Positions 1 through 6,860 of a stretch of DNA of 25,575 nucleotides are shown here, piece after piece. Position 1 is the first letter of the stretch; each line of letters begins with the position of its first letter. Below the pieces are notes generated by a model, which did not search any database, was not told the origin of the DNA, and saw only the letters and a list, made by a program, of their open reading frames with translations. The translations under genes were made by a program, and so were the position numbers. The stretch comes from a virus: positions 1 through 25,575 of IMG/VR virus record IMGVR_UViG_3300007799_000013. One strand, written 5' to 3'.

Positions 1-336
1 ATCACCTGGAGCGCGGATGACGGCTCCTACCTGCTGCTCCTGCCCGGTGAGCGTCCCGATGCGATGGGCGGCGCTGCCCCTTTTTTGGTGCAGCGCGTGC
101 TCACCGTGCATGCGCCGCGGGCGCCCCTGGCGGCGGCACTCGTCGCGGATCCGCTCGCCGGCTTGCCAGCCGAACTCGATACCATCGACGCCGATGCGGT
201 CGGCTCACCCTTCGAGCGCCGCAGCTTCGCGGTGCGCGCCGTGGACGGCACGTTGCGCAGCCCGGTGGGCGGCGTGGATCCTACCCTGGAAATTCTCGGC
301 GGGCAGCAGCGCCGCTGGGATATCGAACTCGTCTGA
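1..336 (+). CDS. C-terminal part of an unrecognised protein upstream of sheath 1 (gene starts outside the window)
   Basis: The frame is open from base 1 and stops at TGA 334-336, giving 111 residues. The first internal ATG is at 64, but codons before it read as sensible protein, so this is the tail of a longer gene. The opening residues (WSADDGSYLLLLPGE) resemble the DGxYxLxLP strand pattern of carboxypeptidase-regulatory-like (CarboxypepD_reg) beta-sandwich domains. In eCIS loci a DUF4255 (Afp16-like cap) protein, sometimes carrying such a C-terminal domain, often sits just before the sheath gene. A cap or tail-terminator identity is therefore an inference from position; the visible part alone does not prove it. 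The stop is 12 bases before sheath 1, so the two are probably co-transcribed. Confidence 0.6.
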   Translation: MTWSADDGSYLLLLPGERPDAMGGAAPFLVQRVLTVHAPRAPLAAALVADPLAGLPAELDTIDADAVGSPFERRSFAVRAVDGTLRSPVGGVDPTLEILGGQQRRWDIELV

Positions 337-341
337 GGAGG
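335..341 (+). promoter_or_regulatory. Strong Shine-Dalgarno site for sheath 1
   Basis: GAGGAGG lies 7 bases before the ATG at 349 and overlaps the stop codon of the upstream gene. It fixes the start of sheath 1 and suggests high expression, as expected for the most abundant structural protein. Confidence 0.8.
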
Positions 342-348
342 TTGGCGC

Positions 349-2187
349 ATGCCCGAATATCTGGCCCCCGGCGTCTATATCGAGGAGACTTCCTACCGCG
401 CGAAGTCGATCGAGGGGGTCGCGACCTCCACGGCTGGCTTCGTCGGTCAGGCGCGTTCAGGGCCGGTCACCGGCGCACCGCTTCTGGTGACCTCCTTCGA
501 GGAGTTCCAGCGCTTCTTCGGCGACGCCGCCGACCTCGTGCTGGCGGATGGTCTGCGCAGCAACCAGTTGGCCCATGCCGCGCGACTGTTCTTCGAGAAT
601 GGCGGTCGACGCCTCTATGTCGCACGCGTGTTTCGCGCCACCGGCCCGGAATCGCGCGCGCGCGGCGCCGTGATGTCGATCTCCGGCGCTGACCGGCAGT
701 TGAGCGCGCGCTTCCCCGGCATCAGCGGCAACCTTGTCGTTGGCGCGCAGGCGCTGCGCAGCGGCAACCTGCTGACCGGCACCGGCGCAGCGCGCAGCCT
801 CGCCGGGGTGCGGCCGGGCGACATGGTCGAGAGCTCGAACGTCGCGGCGAAGGACCGGCTGGTGAGCACGGCCTCACCGCTCGACAACGCGGCGCTATGG
901 GCGGTGTCGATGGATCCCACCGGTCGGCCGTTGCTGACCGGCGCGGGCGGGACGCTCGACCTCACCAGCGCGGCGCTGCGCAGCGTACAGAAGGTGACGC
1001 TCAGCCTGCTGGTGCAGCCGAACGGCGATGGCTCCACCGGCAGCCGCAGCGACAGCGTCGGCGGTCTTTCGCCGCACCCGGATTCGGACATGTTCATTGG
1101 ACGGGTGTTGCGGCATGAGGACCCCGTCGCGGGCATCGAGCCGCCCTCCGACCGTTCCAACCGCATCTTCCTCGACCTTGGCGACCCGGCCACCATCCCA
1201 GCGGCGGCGCAACCACGCGCGGGCTTCGCCGCCGCGCTGCTCGGCGCGCTGGTCGCGGGCACGCCGCACCAACTCACCGGCGGGCTCGATGGCACGACGA
1301 TGACGGCCGATGACTTGGCCGGCGCGGGTGCCGGGCACGACGCCACCGGCCTCGTCGCGCTGGAGGCGATCGAGGATATCGCCATCGTCGCGGCGCCAGG
1401 TTCGTCGACGCTGGCCACCGATCAGGCGATGGTGGCGCGCAGCTATCTGATCGGCCATGCCGAGCGCATGCGCTACCGCTTCGCCATCACCGCCGGACCG
1501 CCGGATGCGGACCAGGCGGCGATCCGAGAGGTGCGCGGCCAGTACGACAGCACCTACGCCGCGATGTATTATCCCTGGCTGGTCACGCCCGCCCCCGGCG
1601 GTGCCGGCGGCGAAACCATGCTGCTGAGCCCCGAAGGCGCGGTAGCGGGCGTTTATGCGCGGTCCGATATCGAACGCGGCGTGCACAAGGCGCCGGCGAA
1701 TGAGGTGGTGCGCGGCATCCTTCGCTTCTCCCGCCCGGTCAACAAAGGCGAGCAGGATGTGCTGAACCCGGAAGGCGTGAACTGCCTTCGCTTCTTCGAG
1801 GGCCGCGGCAATCGCATCTGGGGCGCGCGTACCATCAGCAGCGACCCGGAATGGACCTATGTGAACGTACGTCGGCTGTTCATCTACATGGAGCATTCGA
1901 TCGACCGCGGCACGCAATGGGCGGTGTTCGAGCCGAACAACGAGGCGCTGTGGCTGCGCATCCGTCTGACCATCGAGAGTTTTCTCTACGATGTCTGGCG
2001 CACCGGCGCGCTGATGGGGACCAAGCCGTCCGAGGCTTATTTCGTGCGCTGCGACCGCACGACGATGTCGCAGGGCGACCTCGACAACGGCCGGCTGGTC
2101 TGCCTGATCGGCGTGGCGCCGACCAAGCCCGCCGAATACGTCATCTTCCGCATCGGCCAATGGACGGCCGACGCTTCCATCGTCTGA
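349..2187 (+). CDS. Contractile tail sheath protein 1 (eCIS/phage sheath family)
   Basis: This 612-residue protein should form the contractile outer sheath that drives the inner tube forward. The N-terminus has the PGVYIEE motif (residues 7-13) followed by a TAGFVG strand, typical of sheath proteins of phage tails and eCIS. The C-terminal domain (about 480-612) carries the family hallmarks NVRRLF (506-511), FEPNNEALW (527-535), EAYFVRCD (562-569) and AEYVIFR (595-601). The middle (about 100-450) is the more variable, surface-exposed part. The start is supported by a strong ribosome site, and tube 1 follows after 24 bases. Its length is in the usual range for single-gene sheaths. It is probably the main sheath, because it is paired with the better-ribosome-sited tube. 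Function is certain at family level; main versus baseplate-proximal role is inferred. Confidence 0.96.
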   Translation: MPEYLAPGVYIEETSYRAKSIEGVATSTAGFVGQARSGPVTGAPLLVTSFEEFQRFFGDAADLVLADGLRSNQLAHAARLFFENGGRRLYVARVFRATGPESRARGAVMSISGADRQLSARFPGISGNLVVGAQALRSGNLLTGTGAARSLAGVRPGDMVESSNVAAKDRLVSTASPLDNAALWAVSMDPTGRPLLTGAGGTLDLTSAALRSVQKVTLSLLVQPNGDGSTGSRSDSVGGLSPHPDSDMFIGRVLRHEDPVAGIEPPSDRSNRIFLDLGDPATIPAAAQPRAGFAAALLGALVAGTPHQLTGGLDGTTMTADDLAGAGAGHDATGLVALEAIEDIAIVAAPGSSTLATDQAMVARSYLIGHAERMRYRFAITAGPPDADQAAIREVRGQYDSTYAAMYYPWLVTPAPGGAGGETMLLSPEGAVAGVYARSDIERGVHKAPANEVVRGILRFSRPVNKGEQDVLNPEGVNCLRFFEGRGNRIWGARTISSDPEWTYVNVRRLFIYMEHSIDRGTQWAVFEPNNEALWLRIRLTIESFLYDVWRTGALMGTKPSEAYFVRCDRTTMSQGDLDNGRLVCLIGVAPTKPAEYVIFRIGQWTADASIV

Positions 2188-2197
2188 ACAGTCTGAG

Positions 2198-2202
2198 AGG
2201 AG
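2198..2202 (+). promoter_or_regulatory. Shine-Dalgarno site for tube 1
   Basis: AGGAG sits 9 bases before the ATG at 2212, in the short gap after the sheath 1 stop. It gives tube 1 its own strong initiation site rather than relying on coupling. Confidence 0.7.
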
Positions 2203-2211
2203 ACAACGGCC

Positions 2212-2667
2212 ATGGCTGTTCAACGCGACGATCCATATGGCGCCTTCAACTTCAAGGTCACCATCACCCCGGGCTCCGGCACCGAGATCAAGGCCGGCTT
2301 CTCGGACGTCTCGGGCCTCGGCACGGAGGTCACCTACGCCGATTACCGCGTCGGCACCGATCCGGCGAACCGGCCGCGCAAGGTGCCGCTGATGTACAAG
2401 GCGAATGACGTGACGCTGAAGCGCGGCCTCGCCGGCGGCCTGGATTTCTTCCAGTGGATCGACCAGGTCCGCCAGGGCAAGCAGGACGCCAAGGCAACCG
2501 TGGTGATCGAGCTGATGAGCGAGGATCGCGCCGCGGTGGTGATGACGTGGAAGCTCACCAATGCGCGCCCGTCGAAATACACCGGCCCGACTCTCGCCGC
2601 GAAGGGCGGCACCGACGTGGCCATGGAGGAACTCGCCCTGGTCTGCGAGGATATCGGCATGGAGTGA
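2212..2667 (+). CDS. Inner tube protein 1 (T4 gp19-like / eCIS tube family)
   Basis: This 151-residue protein should form the hexameric rings of the rigid inner tube, surrounded by the sheath. The pattern matches the conserved 'phage tail region' tube family: an N-terminal DPYGAFNFKV strand, FSDVSGLGTEV (about residues 31-41), a VTLKRGL motif (about 65-71) followed by FFQWID, and a C-terminal strand ending in EELALVCEDI. Length is typical for Afp1/Pvc1-type tubes. It lies directly after sheath 1 with its own ribosome site. A second, divergent member of the same family is encoded at 4858. Confidence 0.95.
   Translation: MAVQRDDPYGAFNFKVTITPGSGTEIKAGFSDVSGLGTEVTYADYRVGTDPANRPRKVPLMYKANDVTLKRGLAGGLDFFQWIDQVRQGKQDAKATVVIELMSEDRAAVVMTWKLTNARPSKYTGPTLAAKGGTDVAMEELALVCEDIGME
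2661..2664 (+). promoter_or_regulatory. Shine-Dalgarno-like GGAG preceding a 10-codon leader ORF
   Basis: GGAG lies 8 bases before an ATG at 2673. That ATG opens a very short reading frame, not the sheath 2 frame. The site overlaps the last codons of tube 1. See the leader ORF entry at 2673. Confidence 0.45.
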
Positions 2668-2672
2668 CGGGC

Positions 2673-2705
2673 ATGACGAGCCCAGTCGAGATGTGCGCAT
2701 CATGA
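2673..2705 (+). CDS. Possible 10-codon leader ORF coupled to sheath 2
   Basis: ATG 2673 opens a 10-residue frame (MTSPVEMCAS) whose TGA overlaps the sheath 2 ATG as ATGA at 2702-2705. It has a GGAG at suitable distance, while the sheath 2 ATG has no good ribosome site of its own. This could be a leader peptide that delivers ribosomes to sheath 2 by termination-reinitiation, as the ATGA overlaps elsewhere in this operon may do. It may equally be chance in a 34-base gap. No protein function is suggested. Confidence 0.35.
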   Translation: MTSPVEMCAS

Positions 2706-4861
2706 GCGCTTCCTTGCGTGGCGCCGAATTCGCGACAGGCGCCGCATGGCGCTCCGGCCTGCCGCCGGGCGTGTACGAGGCGCGCGCCACGCCGCCCACG
2801 CCGCGACTCGTGCGGCTGGACACCGCGGCGTTCATTGGGCTCGCGCAGCGGGGCCCGCTTAACACGCCGGTGCCGGTGGACAGTGCCGCGGCCTTCACGC
2901 GCACCTTCGGCGCCGCCATCCCGGGCCTGCTGATGCCGCAGGCCATCGCCGCCTTCTTCAATGAGGGTGGCCGCCGCGCCGTCGTCATCCGCTGCATGGA
3001 CCATCGCAACGCGCGCACCGCGCGCCTTGTGCTGCCGGGCGTCACCGTGGCGCACGCAGCGCCGTCGCGCCGCGCCATGCGCATCGCCGCGCGCAATCCA
3101 GGGGCTTGGGGCAATGGCCTGCTGCTGCGGCTGTGCGCGCCGCGCCGCGCCTTCCCGATGGTGCCGGAACTGGTGCGTGTGCCGAAGTCGGGTGGCGGCA
3201 CCATGCTGCGGCGCCGCTACCTGGTGCCGGCGCAGCGCGGCGTGCCCGGCACCACCGTGCGGCTCCCGGGAAAGATACTTGGCGAGGCCGCCTGGCATAT
3301 CGCGCGCGTGACGGAGGTGGAACAGGCCGGTCGCGGCACGGTGCGCCTGACGCTCGAGCCCGCGCTACCGCTCGGCTTCCGGCGGAACGTCTCGGCGCAG
3401 GCCGCGGAGGAAATCCTGCTGCGCCTCGACATCGCGCTCGACGGCGCGGTGCTCGAACGGTGGGATGAGGCTGGGCTGGATTGGCGCCACCCGCGCTTCC
3501 TGCCGCGCCTGCTCGGGCGGCGTGCGGCGTCCGAAGCGCTGCTGCCGGCGCCCATCGACGGCAGTGATCCGGAGACGGAAGCGGGCTCGCCCGACCGCAT
3601 CTGGGGCGATGTGGATGATCCCGCTGGCTCCGACCTGCTGCGCCCGAGCGCGTTGCTCCGCGATGCGTGGCTGCTGCCATCCCACGCCCTGTTGGCAGCG
3701 CCGGAGGGTCTGCTGGTAGCGGGCGCGGACCTCGTGCCGGTGCGCCGTGGCGCGGATGCCGAGGCGACCACGCGGCGCGACGTGTTCCTTACGTCCACCG
3801 AGATCAACCCCGCGCATCGTGCCGGCGATGCCGACCATCGCTTCCTGTTGTTCGGGGATCGCCCGGCGGCGCTGGATGCGTTGGGTGAATGGGATGTGAA
3901 GCAACCCTTCTCGCCGGTGGCGCTGGTGGTGCTGCCGGATCTGCTGCATCCCGCGCCGCCGCGCGACCTGCTGCCTGATCCACCGCCCGAGCCCGGCGCA
4001 CCCTGCTTCGGCGCCTGCCTGCCAGCGCCCGTGCCCGGCGTACGCCGCGCGCAGCCCTATCCCTGGCTCGGCCTCAACATGACCGATCTGCGCGCCGCGC
4101 AGCAGGCGGTGGTGCAGCATTGTGAGGCCGGTGCCACGCGCATCGCGCTTCTCGACCTGCCACCGCTTTTGACACCCGGCGACATCACCGCCTGGCGTCG
4201 CGCGTTGGCCTCCGACCGTGCCGCGCTCTATGCGCCCTGGCTGCTCGCCGCCGATGCGCGCGATGCACGCGCGGCGCCGGTGACGTTGCCGCCCGCCGCT
4301 GCGGCCGCGGGCATCGTGGCGCGGGTCGAGGCGGCCGCAAGACCTTGGGCTGCGCCTGCCAATCAGCAAATTCGTAGTGCCTTCGCGCTGGCCGACGACC
4401 CAGGCCTGCCCGATGCCGGTTTTCTGCATGAGGAACGCGTGGATGTGATCCGGCCGACCGAGCGTGGTCTGATGTTGCTCGGCAGCCGCACCACGTCGCT
4501 CGACCTCGACTGGACGCATATCTCGGTCCGCCGCCTGGTGGATTGGCTGAAGGCGCAGCTGGTGCATGACCTCGCCTTCGCACCGTTCGAACCGAACGGG
4601 CCCGATTTGTGGGACGCGATGGCACGCATCGCCACGCGCCGCGTGCGCGCAGTGTTCGACGCCGGCGCGCTGGCCGGGCGGAGCGCGGCCGAGTCCTTCT
4701 TCGTGCGCTGCGACGAAAGCACGACGCCGCGCAGCGCGCAGGATGCCGGCCAGGCCATCCTGCTGGTCGGTGTGGCACCTGCGGTGCCGGCGGAGTTCAT
4801 CGTCTTCCGCCTGGTCCGCTCGGGTGCCGAGGAGCCGGCGCTGGAGGCTCTCGGGCCATGA
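2702..4861 (+). CDS. Contractile tail sheath protein 2, enlarged variant
   Basis: This 719-residue protein is a second sheath-family member. The N-terminus has GVYEA, then AAFIGLAQRGP, then the strand/helix pattern ending FFNEGGRRAVVIR, which parallels sheath 1. The C-terminal domain repeats the hallmarks ISVRRL, FEPN (residues 629-632) and FFVRCDE (666-672), and ends with PAEFIVFRL. It is about 100 residues longer than sheath 1; the extra length is in the middle (about residues 200-500), which is Pro/Asp-rich and weakly conserved. The frame is open further upstream into tube 1, but ATG 2702 is chosen because sheath homology begins just after it and it overlaps a leader ORF stop. In Afp/PVC systems extra sheath genes contribute baseplate-proximal or minor sheath rings; that role is inferred here. 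It overlaps tube 2 by ATGA. Confidence 0.92.
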   Translation: MSASLRGAEFATGAAWRSGLPPGVYEARATPPTPRLVRLDTAAFIGLAQRGPLNTPVPVDSAAAFTRTFGAAIPGLLMPQAIAAFFNEGGRRAVVIRCMDHRNARTARLVLPGVTVAHAAPSRRAMRIAARNPGAWGNGLLLRLCAPRRAFPMVPELVRVPKSGGGTMLRRRYLVPAQRGVPGTTVRLPGKILGEAAWHIARVTEVEQAGRGTVRLTLEPALPLGFRRNVSAQAAEEILLRLDIALDGAVLERWDEAGLDWRHPRFLPRLLGRRAASEALLPAPIDGSDPETEAGSPDRIWGDVDDPAGSDLLRPSALLRDAWLLPSHALLAAPEGLLVAGADLVPVRRGADAEATTRRDVFLTSTEINPAHRAGDADHRFLLFGDRPAALDALGEWDVKQPFSPVALVVLPDLLHPAPPRDLLPDPPPEPGAPCFGACLPAPVPGVRRAQPYPWLGLNMTDLRAAQQAVVQHCEAGATRIALLDLPPLLTPGDITAWRRALASDRAALYAPWLLAADARDARAAPVTLPPAAAAAGIVARVEAAARPWAAPANQQIRSAFALADDPGLPDAGFLHEERVDVIRPTERGLMLLGSRTTSLDLDWTHISVRRLVDWLKAQLVHDLAFAPFEPNGPDLWDAMARIATRRVRAVFDAGALAGRSAAESFFVRCDESTTPRSAQDAGQAILLVGVAPAVPAEFIVFRLVRSGAEEPALEALGP

Positions 4862-5352
4862 GCGACAACTTCCTCTCGCACTTCAACTTCAGCGTGGTGA
4901 TCGACGTCTCCGGCTATGGCGGTGACGAGGGGCTGGCGCAGGGCGGGCCGAATGCCGCGCGCGGCGCCTTCAGCGAGGTGACGGGGCTTGAACTCAACAT
5001 CGAGATGACGGCGTTGCGCGAAGGCGGCTTCAACGCCGGCGTGCGGCAACTGCCCGGCAAGGCGACCTCGCCGGTGCTGATCCTGAAGCGCGGTGTGACC
5101 CTGGATGACGCTTTTTGGGCGTGGATCCGCCGCTGCACCGACGGCACCTTCCCGCTACCCTACGTCTCCGGTGCCATCACCGTATTCGGGCCGGAGGGCG
5201 CGGCAGCCAAGCCGAAGGCGAGCTGGAACTTCGTCAACGGGATCGTCACCAAGGTGAAGTCCGCCGACCTCAACGCGCATGAGGCGCGCGCCATGGCGAT
5301 CGAGGAACTGCACATCGCGCATGAAGGGCTGCTGCGGGGGGCCACGGCATGA
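4858..5352 (+). CDS. Inner tube protein 2 (gp19-like, probably baseplate-proximal)
   Basis: This 164-residue protein is the same tube family as the 2212 gene: an FLSHFNFSVVID strand, AFSEVTGLELNIEM, a VLILKRGVT motif followed by FWAWIRR, and a C-terminal strand ending in AIEELHIAHEGL. It has a short Gly/Asn-rich insertion after the first strand (about residues 19-36) that tube 1 lacks. Its ATG overlaps the stop of sheath 2 and its own stop overlaps the next gene, so translation is probably coupled. In Afp and PVC, a second tube protein (Afp5/Pvc5) forms the first ring on the spike. Position next to the Afp7-like gene fits that role, by analogy only. Confidence 0.93.
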   Translation: MSDNFLSHFNFSVVIDVSGYGGDEGLAQGGPNAARGAFSEVTGLELNIEMTALREGGFNAGVRQLPGKATSPVLILKRGVTLDDAFWAWIRRCTDGTFPLPYVSGAITVFGPEGAAAKPKASWNFVNGIVTKVKSADLNAHEARAMAIEELHIAHEGLLRGATA

Positions 5353-6668
5353 GTGCCGCCTTCAAGCGCGCCAGCATCGTGCCGTTCGACGAGGCCGGGA
5401 AACAGCCGACGGAGGCCGAGGCGATTCCCTTCGACTTCAACCCGGAAACGCTGACCCTGAAGGTCACCGCCAGCAGGGCGAGGGACAGGCAGCGCAAGGG
5501 CCGCCAACAGGTCCAGCATGTCGGCACGTCGGAGGCCACGCTGAACTTCGAGGCTGTGTTCGACAGCACGCGCCCGCGCGACGCTGCCGATGGGCGCGCG
5601 GTGGAGCAGGAGGAGAAGCTCGATGTGCGGCTGCGCACCATGGGCCTTGCCGCGCTGATCCAGCAGGCCGAGACGCAGCAGGGCGGCAGCGCCAACAAGC
5701 AGCCGGCGCCGAAGCGTGTGCAGTTCCGCTGGGGCAGCATCATCTTCAACGGCCTGATCACGCAGTATCAGGAAACGTTCGACTATTTCTCGCCCGGCGG
5801 CGTGCCGTTGCGCTCCAAGGTGCTGATCACGCTGACCGAGCAGGAATTCCGCTACGAGGTGAATGCGGTGGATCGCGCCGCGGCGCGTGCGGCCACGCCG
5901 CCCAGCCCCGCGGGGCTGCGCGATGCGGCGGCGGCGGCGGGCGCGGGCAGCCTGCTCGACATGGGTCCGGGTGGGCTCTCGCTGGGGCTGTCGGCCGGCT
6001 TCTCGGCCAATCTGTCACTCGGCATCTCCGCGGGCTTTTCGGCGGAATTCGACGCCTCGTTCTCTGCCGGTGTGTCGTTGCAGGCGAATCTCGGCCTGTC
6101 GGCCGATATCGGGCTGTCGTCGGCTGCCGGCATCTCGCTCTCGGCGGATGCGGCGGTGGACGTGTTCGGCGCGGGTGCCTTGAGCGCGGGGGGTGGCAAT
6201 GCCGGCGGCATCGCCGGGGCCGGTAGCGGCGCCAGCGCCGGGGCCGGTAGCGGCGCCAGAGCCGGCACGGCCGGGCGCGCGGGCCTGTCCTCGGGCACTC
6301 GCAGCGCTGCCGCGGGGGCGGCCAGCCCCTGGGCGCCAGATGGCCCCGCGCCGGGGACCCGTGCTGCCGGCCTTGCTGCCGTCGTCGCCGGACAGCGCGC
6401 CGCGGGCACGGCGCTCGCCGCCCCCAACACGCCCGCCGGGGCGACGCCCTTGGCGCCGCGTGGCAGCCCGCCCCCGGTGCTGCCGCGCGCCCCTTCCGGC
6501 GCCGTCCCGCCGGCCTTGCGCAGTGCCCCGCGCGAAACGGCGTGGGATGGCGAGCGGCGGCCGCGCTGGGAGACGCTGGCGATGCAGGCCCCGCGCACCC
6601 CCACCGCCCCGCGGGCGCATTCGATGGGCGGTGGCTGCGGCTGTGCGCGCTGCCGGGGAGGGCACTGA
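5349..6668 (+). CDS. Afp7-like CIS tube/baseplate adaptor with repetitive, Cys-ending C-terminal extension
   Basis: The first 180 or so of 439 residues match the N-terminal domain of eCIS tube-adaptor proteins (Afp7/Pvc7, CIS_tube family): IPFDFNPETLTLKV near the start, VFDSTRP, and a strand FRWGSIIFNG followed by TQYQETFDYFSPGGVPLR. Such proteins link the tube to the spike hub and usually carry a LysM domain afterwards; no LysM is visible here. Instead residues about 195-265 are Gly/Ser/Ala/Leu repeats of about eight residues (SAGFSA, SLGISAGF, SLQANLGL). Next comes a Gly/Ala stretch containing a perfect 24-base tandem repeat, then a Pro/Ala-rich linker. The extreme C-terminus has C430, C432 and C435 flanked by H424 and H439, which could bind metal. 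ATGA overlap with tube 2. Confidence 0.88.
   Translation: MSAAFKRASIVPFDEAGKQPTEAEAIPFDFNPETLTLKVTASRARDRQRKGRQQVQHVGTSEATLNFEAVFDSTRPRDAADGRAVEQEEKLDVRLRTMGLAALIQQAETQQGGSANKQPAPKRVQFRWGSIIFNGLITQYQETFDYFSPGGVPLRSKVLITLTEQEFRYEVNAVDRAAARAATPPSPAGLRDAAAAAGAGSLLDMGPGGLSLGLSAGFSANLSLGISAGFSAEFDASFSAGVSLQANLGLSADIGLSSAAGISLSADAAVDVFGAGALSAGGGNAGGIAGAGSGASAGAGSGARAGTAGRAGLSSGTRSAAAGAASPWAPDGPAPGTRAAGLAAVVAGQRAAGTALAAPNTPAGATPLAPRGSPPPVLPRAPSGAVPPALRSAPRETAWDGERRPRWETLAMQAPRTPTAPRAHSMGGGCGCARCRGGH
6212..6259 (+). repeat. Perfect 24-base tandem duplication inside the Afp7-like gene
   Basis: Bases 6212-6235 and 6236-6259 are identical 24-mers. Each encodes eight residues in frame (AGAGSGAS, then AGAGSGAR because the next codon base differs). 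The frame is kept, so the repeat only changes linker length. It looks like recent slippage in a low-complexity Gly/Ala segment. Confidence 0.9.
6655..6662 (+). promoter_or_regulatory. Shine-Dalgarno site for the DUF5908-like gene
   Basis: GGGGAGGG lies 9 bases before ATG 6672, inside the codons for the Cys-rich C-terminus of the preceding gene. It supports translation of the small ORF. Confidence 0.6.
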
Positions 6669-6671
6669 ACC

Positions 6672-6860
6672 ATGCCGGTGATCATCGACACTGTATCCAC
6701 CGACGTCATCGTCGATCCCGCCGCGGGCGGTGCGCGCGGCGGCGGCGGTGAGGCCGATGCCGCACCTGAGACGCAGGCCGATGACCTGCGCGCCGTGATC
6801 CGCGAGATCCTGCGCGAGGAACTGGAACGCGCGCTCCGCCTGGCCTTGCCGCAGCGATGA
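6672..6860 (+). CDS. Small DUF5908-like eCIS protein
   Basis: A 62-residue protein with a short N-terminal strand (PVIIDTVSTDVIV), a Gly-rich loop (residues 19-26) and a charged C-terminal helix (DDLRAVIREILREELERALR). DUF5908 proteins are about 55-60 residues, begin with a similar MPI/V strand, end in a helix and sit between the Afp7-like and gpD-like genes of eCIS loci. Size, architecture and position all fit, but residue identity is low, so the family call is tentative. It has a good ribosome site, a 3-base gap after the previous stop and an ATGA overlap with the hub gene. That and the regular codon use argue it is a real gene. Molecular role unknown; probably a baseplate or assembly accessory. 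Confidence 0.75.
   Translation: MPVIIDTVSTDVIVDPAAGGARGGGGEADAAPETQADDLRAVIREILREELERALRLALPQR

Noticed and set aside
2561-2701. Upstream extension of sheath 2 into tube 1
   Set aside because: Sheath homology starts just after ATG 2702; the extension is Arg/Pro-rich and overlaps the C-terminus of tube 1.
895-3204. Long minus-strand open frame (769 residues) across the sheath 1, tube 1 and sheath 2 genes
   Set aside because: Composition is Arg/Ala/His-rich without domain patterns, and it lies antisense to certain sheath and tube genes; an artefact of high GC.
3365-4567. Minus-strand open frame (400 residues) over sheath 2
   Set aside because: Antisense shadow of a recognised gene, low-complexity Arg/Gln/His composition, no ribosome site.
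5349-6668. LysM domain in the Afp7-like protein
   Set aside because: No GDTL/W-type LysM pattern is present after the adaptor domain; the region is repetitive and Pro/Ala-rich instead.
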